NCBI GenBank assembly: GCA_047639575.1 | Contig: JBLIOB010000069.1 | Coordinates: 1 to 17,262 of the forward strand | Length of the DNA: 17,262 nucleotides | Source of the DNA: JBLIOB01 sp047639575 | GTDB taxonomy: Bacteria > Bacteroidota > Bacteroidia > Flavobacteriales_D > Parvicellaceae | Direction of reading: 5' to 3' | Part shown: piece after piece, positions 1 to 8,926 of the stretch | Layout: the number at the start of each line of letters is the position of its first letter | Position numbering within the stretch: position 1 is the stretch's first letter | Translations under genes and position numbers: made by a program | Notes under the pieces: model-generated | What the model was told of the DNA's origin: nothing | What the model saw: only the letters and a program-made list of their open reading frames with translations | Database searches by the model: none

Positions 1-3000
1 TAAAATTTGGAGAGGCTCCTGAGTCTATGATCTATACTCCGCTAATTATCCAAGATAAATGCATCGGGGTTTTAACCGTTCAATCATTTAGTAAAAACGC
101 ATATTCAAGATCAGATGTAAGCTTAGTAGAAAGCTTGAGTGCTTTTGTTGCAAGCGCTTTGTCTAATGCCAAATTATTAAATAATATAAAGTTAATTGCC
201 AAGTTAGGTAAAGAGGTTACAGCTACTTTAGATGTGATTGAAATAGCAGATAAACTTTACCATGGGTTATCTGAATTACTAGATACTTCAATTTTTATTT
301 TATCCGAATTCAGTTCTATTACTAAAGAAGTATCCTATTTAAGGTTTTATGAGAATGGGGAATTATTAGGAGAGGGGAAAGGTCACAACATCGATGAGAT
401 TGAATCATTTTCAGTATGGTGTATTCAAAATAAAAAACCAATTTTAATTGGAAGTCAGGAAGATTTTAAAAAGTACTTGAAGAAGCCTTTAACAGATATT
501 GGAGATTTACCTCAATCGTTAATTTGCTTACCATTAATATACGAGGATGACTGTTTAGGAGTTCTTACTGTCCAAAGTTTTGAGCAAAATGCTTATTCTC
601 CTTCTCAAGTCGATTTATTGATGACCATATCGTCTTCATTGGCTGTAGCCATGAATAATGCGAAGATTCACTCAAATATTGAAGAAATTACTGAATTAGG
701 TGCGGAGATCACAGGAATGACATCTATTCGAGAGATTTCTGTTTTGATGCACGATAAGCTTCAGCGCGTAATGCCTTTTGAAGGATTCGGGATAGGCTCT
801 TATAATGCGTTGGTCCAAGGATTAGAATTTGATGATTACATAGAAAATGGAACGTTTTTGGATCATCATATTGATCCTATTGATTCTAATAGAATTTCCG
901 CAATAAGCTTTAATAGTGAGCGCACTATTCATACAAGCTCAGAAAGCGATTTTAAAGAATTTGTCTCTGAAAGCTACGTTGTTGAGCATGGAGTAGACAC
1001 TTTGTCTATAATCTACGTGCCGTTGCTGTATTCGAATAAATGCCTTGGCGTAATCACGGTACAATCTGAGCCAGAAAACCAATTTTCAAAAGGAGACGTC
1101 CAGCTCCTAGAAAGTTTAGCTCCGTATGTCGCTGTGGCTATAGACAACATTACTTCGTTTAATAATTTAACGATTCTTTCAGAAATAGGTCATGAAATTT
1201 CTTCTACACTAGATATGGAGAAAATAGCCGAAGAATTGTATAAAAGACTATCTAACCTATTAGACGCTTTTACTTTTTTATTGGCCACTTATAATACTTC
1301 CAAAGGGCTCATTGAATATATTAGAGTATACGAAGATGGCGAGAAAATTGCTGATGGAGTTAGCTATTCTGTTGATGAGAGAGAGACCCTTGCGACAGTT
1401 ACAGTGCGAGATAAGGAAGTTATTCACCTTTCAAATCATGAAGAAAAATTTAAGTACATTAAAACGTATAAAACGCATGATGGAGCTCCGCATGAGTCTA
1501 TTATTTATCTCCCAATAATATTTCAAAACGAGGTAATTGGCATCTTTTCAGTTCAAAGTCAAAAGAAAAATGCTTACAATAAGTACCATGTTGAGGTGAT
1601 GAAAACGCTGGGGTCTTATCTCAGTATAGCTTTTAATAACTCTTTATCTCATTCTGAGTTAAGAATAATCAACGAATTAGGGCAAGAAATTACGGCACAA
1701 ACGGACCCAATAGATGTCCTTTATACAGCTTACGACAAGCTGTCAGAAGTAATTGATCTGGACGGATTCGGAATAGGTGTGCATAATCCGATTACAAACG
1801 CATTAGACTTCCCTGGTTTTATAGAGGATGGGGAAATGTTATCTGGCGGAAGCCAAGACCTTAACACAATGATGCCCGGAACCATTTGTTTTATTGAGCA
1901 AAAATTAGTTCATATTAATTCACTTGATGAATTAGATGCATATAAAGACGATAAGGCGTTACGCCCTGTAGATGGGAGAGTATGTAAGTCGGTTATTTAT
2001 GTACCAATAACTCTTGGTAAAGAAAGATTAGGAGTTGCGACAATGCAATGTTTCGTGGAAAACGGATTTTCTGATAAACATGCTAAACTTTTCAAAAACC
2101 TTTGTGCTTACATAGCGGTAGCGCTGGATAATTGGAAATCTTACGAAAACTTATCGACCTTGTCTGAGATTGGCAAAACAATTACTTCAACTTTTGATAT
2201 GAAGTTAATTGCCAAAACATTAATGGAAAGTCTTACCACTCTAATGGACTTGGAAAGCTTCATTTTTGGAACGTATAACTTGAGAACCAATGGTGCCAAG
2301 ATCATTGGACTGTATGAGCTTGGTAATATTATTGCCGAGGATTGGGAATTTGAAATGGATGCAAGTGTGCCGTTATGTAATTATGTTGTAGAAAATAAAA
2401 AGCCAATAAATACAGGAACAGTAGATGAATTATTAAAGCTGGTTCCAAGTTTTGTTCACGATCCAAAAAACGGTGAACCAACTAAAAGCATATTGTATTT
2501 GCCTATCGTTTTTAACGATGAGGTGCTTGGGTTTGTATCGGTTCAGAATACGAAGGAAAATGCATTTTCTGATCGACATTTGGAAGTGCTTAACAACATC
2601 AGCTCTTATTTAGCAGTTGCCATTAACAATAATCGTTCTTATGAAACTACGAATCGAATTGGTCAAATTGGGCAAGAGATAACTGCGACTTTAGAATTAT
2701 CTGAAATATTCAATACCATTTTTCAGAATTTGAATTCAATGATGTTTGTCGAGTTCTTGGTAATTGCCGAATACAACAAAGAAACCAAACAAATAATAGA
2801 TAGATATAGAATTGAACATGGTGAAGTTTTCGATACGTTAAATACAGCTAATGTTGATAATGATAATCACCCAGGTGCCTGGTGCGTTAGAAATAAAAAG
2901 TCAATCCATATTAATGACCTATTGAAAGAATACCAAATATTTTCTAAAGATTTAGGAGATACAAGTAAGCAACTTCCTATGTCGGTAATCTATAAACCAC

Positions 3001-5057
3001 TAATGTCAGGTGAAGATGTGATTGGATTAATTTCAATTCAGAGCTATGAAAAGTTTGCATACAATGAGTACCATGTTCAAATTCTGGATTTAATTGCTCC
3101 TTATGTAACCAGTGCAATTCAAAATGGACTAACGTATGAGAAGCTAGGTCAAGCCAACGAGGAATTAGAAAAACTTTCCATTGTGGCTAGTGAAACGGAT
3201 AACGCAATTGTAATTGCCAACGCTCAAGGCGAATACGAATGGATGAATGATGCATATAGTAAGTTGACTGGGCTTACAATGGAGAATCTCAAGACTGCTG
3301 AAAATAAATCTATTCAAAGTGCGTCCACCTATGATGGAGTGGAGAAAGCAATTTCTATCGTCAAATCGTCTAAAGAATCAGTCCAATATGAATCCTATAT
3401 GGAAGTAGAAGGGTCGAAGAGATGGATGCAAACAACGCTAACACCTATTCTAGATATAGATGGGAACTTGAGAAAGTTGGTTGCAATTGATTCTGAGATC
3501 ACAGAAATAAAAAAAGCTCAGGACGCTTTAATTAGAAGCGAGGAAGATTACAAACGACTATTCGAACAAATTTCTGATTCAATTTTTATCACCGATAAAG
3601 CTACAGGGAAGTTTATTGATTGTAACAATGCTGTCCTCCACATTTATGGATATTCTAAGGAAGAAGTATTATCAAAATCATCGATTGATTTCCATCCAGA
3701 AGATGAAATTATTGTAGGAAGTGATGGAGAAAGAAAAATTGATTTTAATGTGGACGAATTCCACCATGTTAAAAGTAATGGCGAAAAGATTATCGTTGAC
3801 ATCAGTTCAGTGGATATTTACTACAAAGGTTATGACGCAACATTAAGTATCATAAGAGATATCACGGTAACCAAAAGGTTTGAGCAAAAAATTCTTGATC
3901 AAAATGCGGAACTCGAAAAGCTTTCTATTGTAGCAAGTAATACCGATAATGTGGTTATTATTTGTGCTCCAAATGGAGATCTGCTATGGGCAAATGAAAG
4001 TTTTGAGAAACTGTACGATTTAACGCTAGATGATTGGATTATTGAAAATGAAGGAAATCTCATCGGTGGAAGTGGAAATAAAAATGCCGGAGAATATATC
4101 AATCGTTGTGTCTCAACTAAGGAAGGAGTGAGTTATGAATCAAAGTACATCAAGAAAGATGGAACGGTTGTTTGGCTTCAATCCACTTTAACGCCCGTAT
4201 TTGATGAGGCCGATAAGCTTAAAAATTTAGTAATTATTGATTCTGATATTACCACGCAAAAAGAGAATGAACTATTAGTGATTGAGAAGAACAACGATAT
4301 TACTGACAGTATTAATTATGCAAGCAGGTTGCAAAAAGCAATTTTACCAGATCAGTCTGATTTTAATCAAATGATGGATGGAGCATTTGTTTACTTTGAA
4401 CCGAGGGATATTGTAAGTGGTGATTTCTATTGGATGACAAGAACAGAAGATGATGCCCTCATCGTTGCAGCAATTGATTGTACTGGCCATGGAGTTCCGG
4501 GAGCATTCTTAACTATTACAGGAAATGATCTTTTAAACCAAATCGTGAAAATGCATGGAATTACTGATCCTGCAGAGATTCTTGAAAAAATGAATGAAGG
4601 ATTATTACGAAGACTGCATTCTACGAAGGAAACCCAAGTGCGTGATGGAATGGATATGTCAGTTTGTAAAATAGGATCTAAAAAAGGAGATATTTTTGAA
4701 ATTGAATATGCAGGAGCTTTTAATCCACTTTATTATGTAGTTAATAAGGAGATCAATGAAGTTAGAGCAAATCGCTTCGCAATTGGAACGATCTTAGAAG
4801 AAGGACAAGCGTTTGAAAGTGAGAAATTGAAACTGCCAAAGGATGCAATGTTGTATCTGTTTTCTGATGGATACCACGATCAGCTTGGAGGCAAAAAGGG
4901 TAAAAAATTCATGAAAAGTAAGTTTCGACAGTTGCTTGTAGAAATTTCTGATTTGCATGTTGACGAACAGTTTGATAAATTGAAGTCGAATTTTGAAGAT
5001 TGGAGTGGGGAATTAGCCCAAATTGATGATGTACTAGTAATGGGAATTCGCCTTTAA
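1..5057 (+). CDS. Multi-GAF / triple-PAS / SpoIIE-type PP2C sensor phosphatase (5' end outside window)
   Basis: Serine/threonine phosphatase with a very large sensory part. The frame is open from base 3 and upstream of the first ATG (27) already encodes KFGEAPES, the same element that precedes the conserved I-Y-x-P strand in later repeats, so the ATG at 27 is internal. Numbering from it: end of one GAF unit (1-54), six full GAF units of about 164 residues (55-1040), three PAS units (about 1040-1168, 1168-1288, 1288-1416), then a SpoIIE/PP2C domain (1420-1676). The phosphatase begins with the typical ITDSINYASRLQKAILP linker and keeps candidate metal-binding acidic residues: D1466 (GDFYW), D1484 (DCTGHG), D1614 (SDGYHD) and D1667/D1668. 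No membrane segment is visible, so it is probably cytosolic. Known for the family: such phosphatases dephosphorylate anti-sigma-antagonist-like or SiaC-like proteins. The SiaC-like gene 3 nt downstream is the inferred substrate. Ligands of the GAF/PAS units are unknown. Confidence 0.93.
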   Translation, partial: KFGEAPESMIYTPLIIQDKCIGVLTVQSFSKNAYSRSDVSLVESLSAFVASALSNAKLLNNIKLIAKLGKEVTATLDVIEIADKLYHGLSELLDTSIFILSEFSSITKEVSYLRFYENGELLGEGKGHNIDEIESFSVWCIQNKKPILIGSQEDFKKYLKKPLTDIGDLPQSLICLPLIYEDDCLGVLTVQSFEQNAYSPSQVDLLMTISSSLAVAMNNAKIHSNIEEITELGAEITGMTSIREISVLMHDKLQRVMPFEGFGIGSYNALVQGLEFDDYIENGTFLDHHIDPIDSNRISAISFNSERTIHTSSESDFKEFVSESYVVEHGVDTLSIIYVPLLYSNKCLGVITVQSEPENQFSKGDVQLLESLAPYVAVAIDNITSFNNLTILSEIGHEISSTLDMEKIAEELYKRLSNLLDAFTFLLATYNTSKGLIEYIRVYEDGEKIADGVSYSVDERETLATVTVRDKEVIHLSNHEEKFKYIKTYKTHDGAPHESIIYLPIIFQNEVIGIFSVQSQKKNAYNKYHVEVMKTLGSYLSIAFNNSLSHSELRIINELGQEITAQTDPIDVLYTAYDKLSEVIDLDGFGIGVHNPITNALDFPGFIEDGEMLSGGSQDLNTMMPGTICFIEQKLVHINSLDELDAYKDDKALRPVDGRVCKSVIYVPITLGKERLGVATMQCFVENGFSDKHAKLFKNLCAYIAVALDNWKSYENLSTLSEIGKTITSTFDMKLIAKTLMESLTTLMDLESFIFGTYNLRTNGAKIIGLYELGNIIAEDWEFEMDASVPLCNYVVENKKPINTGTVDELLKLVPSFVHDPKNGEPTKSILYLPIVFNDEVLGFVSVQNTKENAFSDRHLEVLNNISSYLAVAINNNRSYETTNRIGQIGQEITATLELSEIFNTIFQNLNSMMFVEFLVIAEYNKETKQIIDRYRIEHGEVFDTLNTANVDNDNHPGAWCVRNKKSIHINDLLKEYQIFSKDLGDTSKQLPMSVIYKPLMSGEDVIGLISIQSYEKFAYNEYHVQILDLIAPYVTSAIQNGLTYEKLGQANEELEKLSIVASETDNAIVIANAQGEYEWMNDAYSKLTGLTMENLKTAENKSIQSASTYDGVEKAISIVKSSKESVQYESYMEVEGSKRWMQTTLTPILDIDGNLRKLVAIDSEITEIKKAQDALIRSEEDYKRLFEQISDSIFITDKATGKFIDCNNAVLHIYGYSKEEVLSKSSIDFHPEDEIIVGSDGERKIDFNVDEFHHVKSNGEKIIVDISSVDIYYKGYDATLSIIRDITVTKRFEQKILDQNAELEKLSIVASNTDNVVIICAPNGDLLWANESFEKLYDLTLDDWIIENEGNLIGGSGNKNAGEYINRCVSTKEGVSYESKYIKKDGTVVWLQSTLTPVFDEADKLKNLVIIDSDITTQKENELLVIEKNNDITDSINYASRLQKAILPDQSDFNQMMDGAFVYFEPRDIVSGDFYWMTRTEDDALIVAAIDCTGHGVPGAFLTITGNDLLNQIVKMHGITDPAEILEKMNEGLLRRLHSTKETQVRDGMDMSVCKIGSKKGDIFEIEYAGAFNPLYYVVNKEINEVRANRFAIGTILEEGQAFESEKLKLPKDAMLYLFSDGYHDQLGGKKGKKFMKSKFRQLLVEISDLHVDEQFDKLKSNFEDWSGELAQIDDVLVMGIRL
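189..3143 (+). repeat. Tandem array of six complete GAF-domain coding units, period about 492 nt
   Basis: Each unit starts with a motif of the type (E/K)(I/L)G-x-E-(I/V)T and ends with an alanine/asparagine-rich helix (for example AVAMNNAK, AVAIDNI, SIAFNNS, AVALDNW, AVAINNN). Unit starts fall near 190, 679, 1171, 1663, 2154 and 2652, an almost constant spacing of 489-498 nt. The partial unit at 1-188 shows that the array extends left of the window. Units 1, 3 and 5 share TLD/TFD followed by an IA-x-x-L helix; units 2 and 4 share a GFGIG strand instead. Unit 6 is intermediate. DNA identity between units is low, so the duplications are old. Confidence 0.85.
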
Positions 5058-5060
5058 TAA

Positions 5061-5453
5061 ATGACTATGATCGAATTAAATTTAGAAGAAACTGCCAACA
5101 CACCAAAAGTGTCATATGACACGTCTGATAACCGCCTTGATTTAGAAGGACGATTACTTCCAGAACATCCAGGACCTTTCTTCGAAAAGCTATATCGTTG
5201 GCTTGAAGATGCCAAAAATTCGGATCAGTCAAATTTTACAATTAGTTTCTATTTGTATTACTACAATACCACCTCAACCAAAATGTTGGTGATGTTCTTT
5301 CAAGAAGTAGATAGACAGTTAGCGCTAGGGTTGAATATTACGCTAGAGTGGAAATATGATGAAGAAGATGAGGATGCGTTTGATGATGGGACTGACTTCA
5401 AAAAAGCTTCAAAAGTGAATATCAAACTTATCGGGGTTCCTGAAGAGGATTGA
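5061..5453 (+). CDS. siaC: SiaC-family (DUF1987) regulatory phosphoprotein
   Basis: A 130-residue acidic protein with the SiaC/DUF1987 pattern: N-terminal TPKVSYD, a GRLLPEHPGPFFEKLYRWL helix region (30-48), the strand-loop FYLYYYNTTSTK (63-74) and the C-terminal acidic signature WKYDEEDEDAFDDGTDF. In Pseudomonas aeruginosa SiaC, a threonine in the corresponding NTSS-type loop is phosphorylated by SiaB and dephosphorylated by the SpoIIE-type phosphatase SiaA; unphosphorylated SiaC activates the diguanylate cyclase SiaD. By alignment by eye, T70 is the likely phosphosite here (inference). It starts 3 nt after a tandem TAATAA stop of the phosphatase gene, so the two are surely cotranscribed. 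ATG at 5067 is an alternative start that removes two residues. No SiaB-like kinase or GGDEF protein lies in the window, so kinase and output partner are unknown. Confidence 0.85.
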   Translation: MTMIELNLEETANTPKVSYDTSDNRLDLEGRLLPEHPGPFFEKLYRWLEDAKNSDQSNFTISFYLYYYNTTSTKMLVMFFQEVDRQLALGLNITLEWKYDEEDEDAFDDGTDFKKASKVNIKLIGVPEED

Positions 5454-5456
5454 AAC

Positions 5457-6236
5457 CTATTTGGTTTGAGTCAAAGAGGCGTTGATCAATCTGGTTTTAA
5501 ACGCTCCTAAAACAAGTATAGTTGCAGCCGCAGGAATTCGTTTTCTATTCAATGTAATTAGATCAATTTTAACAGAACAAGCTCCGAATTCATAGCCTTT
5601 GTTGCTCGCATCTTTTTTATTTTGCTTGGAAAACCACTCATTTGAAATTTCCTTTCCTAACTCCCGGTACGTATAATTTTTAACAGGTTTTTTATTTTTA
5701 AGTGAGTCTTTAATTCCAGGTCTTTCGCCATAATATAAACCAGTGCTAGTTTCGCTGTGAAATGCATGATAATAGGTTCTGCTTCTTTTATATTTAACAG
5801 CATTTGGTCTCGCAACAGCATACTTCATCATTCCGTAATCGATTGCTAAAGAATCAAGTATTTGACTTGTTGATTTTTCGAAGTAAGCTCTTTTCTTTGG
5901 TTCATTAATAAACTTTTTGGAATTAAAATAATTAACATGGTTTATTGCTACAGCCTGTAATTTTTGACAATATTTTAACGGTTCTTTTCCAGCTCGGGCT
6001 CGTTTACGATTGGCAAGAAAAAAAACTGTAGCATCTATTAAATCCTGATTTATATCGTTTACATCCAATACCTTATCTATTTCCTTGTCTTTCAAAAAGG
6101 ATTTATAATCGTTATCAGCGATATATGGATTAACATGAACTATTGAATCAAGTTGTTGGATAAACCCTTTTCTAGTCTGACCAATTGCAATACTACAAGA
6201 GCTTGCTAGCAGAAATATAAAAACAGCTTTAGTCAT
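5457..6236 (-). CDS. Secreted CAP-like (SCP/PR1-like) protein, divergent
   Basis: A 259-residue protein with an N-terminal signal peptide (hydrophobic 3-18, probable cleavage near IGQ at 18-20; a weak lipobox-like ASSC at 11-14 is less likely). Residues 66-108 resemble the first CAP-domain helices: a run of the type D-x-x-x-FFLANRKRARAGKEPL followed by a helix with H100. Residues 188-245 resemble the CAP C-terminal half: EISNEWFSKQ, then KGYEFGACSVKI and a final hydrophobic strand ILVLGAF. The His normally found in the S-x-x-H part of the fold appears replaced (region 203-209 is SKQNKKD), so a metal site is doubtful. Its start codon lies inside the 3' end of the upstream LRR gene (8-nt overlap, ATGACTAA), which implies translational coupling and a shared envelope or extracellular role. 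The assignment is by pattern only; it could be an unrelated secreted protein. Its stop is 3 nt from the convergent siaC stop. Confidence 0.6.
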   Translation of the reverse strand: MTKAVFIFLLASSCSIAIGQTRKGFIQQLDSIVHVNPYIADNDYKSFLKDKEIDKVLDVNDINQDLIDATVFFLANRKRARAGKEPLKYCQKLQAVAINHVNYFNSKKFINEPKKRAYFEKSTSQILDSLAIDYGMMKYAVARPNAVKYKRSRTYYHAFHSETSTGLYYGERPGIKDSLKNKKPVKNYTYRELGKEISNEWFSKQNKKDASNKGYEFGACSVKIDLITLNRKRIPAAATILVLGAFKTRLINASLTQTK

Positions 6237-8700
6237 TCATCTTCGTTCTTAGTTCGGATAAACTGATTTCTTCTTTCAATACAGTCAATGGAATTTGATC
6301 AGTGCTACTTCCATCTTTTAATAAATCAAATTGATCGGCAGAGCAAAAGGCCAATTGATTCTTTGGCAGAATTGCAATTAAACTACACTGACCGTTTTTG
6401 GTATATTTTGGAGATTTGAATTTTTCAAAAAGGCTTACCGTGTTGTTTACTTTATCAAGTACATATAAGGTTTGATAATCTAATTTTTCTCCCGTAGAAT
6501 CATCAGTTATCTGAGCCAGTATTGGCGTACGATTTGTTTCAGGTAGAATTCGATCAACATTATGGAAGCCAGGATACATAATTGTTACCCCTCTTACTGT
6601 ACCAGTATTAAATTTATTTTGATCATACATTCGAGATCGCCCAGTTCTCTCAAACTTTTTAAGATCAGCCTCATAGGTTTTTACTTGTTGATCTCGGTCT
6701 AATTGAATACTGGCCCAATCGCTTAAAGACTTAGATCTTTTCTTGTCCAATCGATTGAAAATCTCTGCGGTTTTCTTTTGTACTACAAATGCATCTTCGC
6801 TATTTATAATTGGTAATACCGGAATTTGAATAGTGTCTTGCAGCATTTGAATATTCATGATAAACGCATCGCCTGTTGTTGAATTTGCCGTTAACCAAGT
6901 ATCTAAAATCAAATTTGGACTCGTCTTCTCATATTTATCCCCAATTAAGTCTCTCTTGCGAGCATCCCTGTTCGCGTGATTTATTTTCTTAATCACACTA
7001 GATAATTGATTTCGATCATTTTTGAAATCGTCTCCTGCATAGCGCCATGAGTTGTTTGTTAAAATGTTTAAATGATCCCACTTCAAATTCTTATCTCGCA
7101 TTTTTAGTTTTTGATTTCTTTCAAAAAATGTGAAATCCATAATCTTTTTACGAGTTTGAACCTTTAACTTGATATCAACACGATCTGAATAAATATCAGA
7201 GGACTTTAGCCTTTTCCAATTTTTCCAAGCTTCGCTTCCGAATGGGAACGGGTTAATGAAAGCCGCTGTGAAAATTTCATAAGGCTCATTTGGCAATAGC
7301 TGCCATAAAGAATCTGTTAACTGCCATTTTGCGTACTCTTCACTCATTGAAGAAACTTGCATTTCTACTTTGATTTGACCAGATTCGACCGCTAATTCGT
7401 TTCCTTTTTCATCTACAAATTCAATATTAAACATACCAGCAGATGACATTTGGACGTTTTCCCCATTTTGCTGAAACTCCATCGGCACACCAGAAACAAA
7501 TACATCTAATTGATCTCGATATTCTGTAAACGAAACAAAAGCTGCGCCTATGAATTTCTCGCCATTTTGAGCCCGGATAGAATTGGCAGGGATTTCAATT
7601 TCGGTACCACTTTCAAATGTCAAAGTGGTATTCTCAGTTACAACTACTTTGTTAATGATCGGATCAATGCGTAAATAATCAACAGGAATGTTAATTCCGA
7701 ATGATCGAGAAGAACTATTCTGATCTTCAGCGTGTATTTCAGTACTCATAAGCGCGGATTTCAAGGATTCAATCTCAGTTAAACTAACATCATTCCTCGA
7801 TATGTTTAGCATTTTAAGATGTTTCAGATCATAAAGCCAAGCTGTGTTTACCACATGATTTGATTCAATTATTAATTGATCAATATTTTTAAGACTTCTG
7901 ATTACTTTGATTTGATTTTTGTCAAGTTCGGTTTGACCATTTAAACTCAAGCAATTTAAACTTGTGTTTTCCGCGATATCTTCAGGTAAATCAGCCGTAC
8001 GCATTTGATTAAAAGTCATGGTTCTTGATTTCAAGTTTTTAACGTTTCTTGGAATCCGGATCATACCACTCATATTTATTGACTCGATTTCTGGTACAAA
8101 CTCTAAAATTTCAACAACACTTTCTGGAGATAGCCCAACATTATTAGCCAGATCAAGACGTTTTAACTTTTGCCAGCTCATAACGCCAAAAGGCATCGTG
8201 GCAAGCTGGTTGTCAGACAGATCAACGTAGGAAAGCTGATTTAAATATTTTACGTTTTCAGGAAGGTAAATGATGGAGTTACCACTGAGATCTAGTTTGA
8301 TTAAACTATTTAGATTCTTTAATTCCATTGGGATATAGAGTAAAGCGCTATTTTCTATCGTTAAGGATTGAAGAGAGTTTGACTCAGGATAGTTGGATAA
8401 GAAATGTTCCAAATCCAATAAAGGATTATCCGAAAGGTCTAGCACTTTTACTTTCTTCAACGCAGCTAAATCAGATTTTTTAAATGTTCTGATATTTGTG
8501 CTTCTTAACGACAGCGCGTTGAGGTTTGGAAATCGAGAAAAGTTCAATTGTTCTTTCGAAAGATCGATACCGTTGAGTGCGAGCTTAGTTACATTTTCGA
8601 ACTCATCCTCATTGATATTTAGGGAGTTGTGTGTAATAGCAAATCCGAAATAAGGGCATAAGAATAAGAACAGAAAATTAGCTAGAGTTAGGGGCTTCAT
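6229..8700 (-). CDS. Secreted leucine-rich-repeat protein with ZU5-like beta domain
   Basis: An 823-residue exported protein. Signal peptide at 1-21 (hydrophobic stretch ending GFA). Residues about 36-325 are leucine-rich repeats of LxxLxLxxNxL type, for example KVKVLDLSDNPL, SLIKLDLSGNSI, QLSYVDLSDNQL and HLKMLNISRNDV, with several degenerate copies between them. Residues about 345-450 look like the ZU5-like beta domain common in Bacteroidota surface proteins: LTFESGTEIEIPANSI, then V-S-F-T-E-Y, GVPMEF, SSAGMFNIEF and an EKGNEL turn. A W-rich segment follows (460-467). The remaining C-terminal part (470-823) is rich in Lys/Asp, has no motif I know and no obvious type IX sorting domain. LRR plus ZU5-like is reminiscent in order of eukaryotic PIDD, but no HFS autocleavage motif is seen. 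Function unknown; probably protein binding at the cell surface or in the periplasm. It is the first gene of an overlapping pair. Confidence 0.8.
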   Translation of the reverse strand: MKPLTLANFLFLFLCPYFGFAITHNSLNINEDEFENVTKLALNGIDLSKEQLNFSRFPNLNALSLRSTNIRTFKKSDLAALKKVKVLDLSDNPLLDLEHFLSNYPESNSLQSLTIENSALLYIPMELKNLNSLIKLDLSGNSIIYLPENVKYLNQLSYVDLSDNQLATMPFGVMSWQKLKRLDLANNVGLSPESVVEILEFVPEIESINMSGMIRIPRNVKNLKSRTMTFNQMRTADLPEDIAENTSLNCLSLNGQTELDKNQIKVIRSLKNIDQLIIESNHVVNTAWLYDLKHLKMLNISRNDVSLTEIESLKSALMSTEIHAEDQNSSSRSFGINIPVDYLRIDPIINKVVVTENTTLTFESGTEIEIPANSIRAQNGEKFIGAAFVSFTEYRDQLDVFVSGVPMEFQQNGENVQMSSAGMFNIEFVDEKGNELAVESGQIKVEMQVSSMSEEYAKWQLTDSLWQLLPNEPYEIFTAAFINPFPFGSEAWKNWKRLKSSDIYSDRVDIKLKVQTRKKIMDFTFFERNQKLKMRDKNLKWDHLNILTNNSWRYAGDDFKNDRNQLSSVIKKINHANRDARKRDLIGDKYEKTSPNLILDTWLTANSTTGDAFIMNIQMLQDTIQIPVLPIINSEDAFVVQKKTAEIFNRLDKKRSKSLSDWASIQLDRDQQVKTYEADLKKFERTGRSRMYDQNKFNTGTVRGVTIMYPGFHNVDRILPETNRTPILAQITDDSTGEKLDYQTLYVLDKVNNTVSLFEKFKSPKYTKNGQCSLIAILPKNQLAFCSADQFDLLKDGSSTDQIPLTVLKEEISLSELRTKMND

Positions 8701-8926
8701 ATTATAGGTTTGTTTAATGTGATAACACGTAGATTAACGATTCGTTACATGAGTAAAGTGTATTCAGTCGCTCGAAATAGGTTTCAATATGCGTTTGCGC
8801 TCAGGTGTGGCGGGTATTTAGAAATTCACAATAAATCATAAAGGACAATTCGAATAATTCAATTGTTATTTAGCAAGAAACGGTTTGATTTATTACTTTA
8901 GCGACATAACAACTTTAACAAGGAAA

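Noticed and set aside
27..29. ATG at 27 as the start of the large phosphatase gene
   Set aside because: The frame is open upstream and codes for KFGEAPES, the conserved element before the I-Y-x-P strand in other GAF units, so this Met is inside a domain.
189..3143. DNA-level tandem repeat or assembly artefact in the GAF array
   Set aside because: The units are alike only at protein level and differ greatly in DNA sequence, so they are real, old duplications.
5453..5467. Inverted repeat AAACC-TATTT-GGTTT between siaC and the convergent CAP-like gene as a two-way terminator
   Set aside because: The stem is only 5 bp and mostly A-T and no T run follows; possible but too weak to call.
8705..8712. 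TAGGTTTG on the + strand as a sucD promoter
   Set aside because: It matches the -7 consensus but has no TTG at the right distance upstream and lies over 200 nt from the sucD start, next to the opposite gene's start codon.
8885..8926. TTG at 8885 as the sucD start
   Set aside because: It would add 14 residues absent from the conserved SucD N-terminus; ATG 8927 has an AAGGAAA ribosome-binding site.
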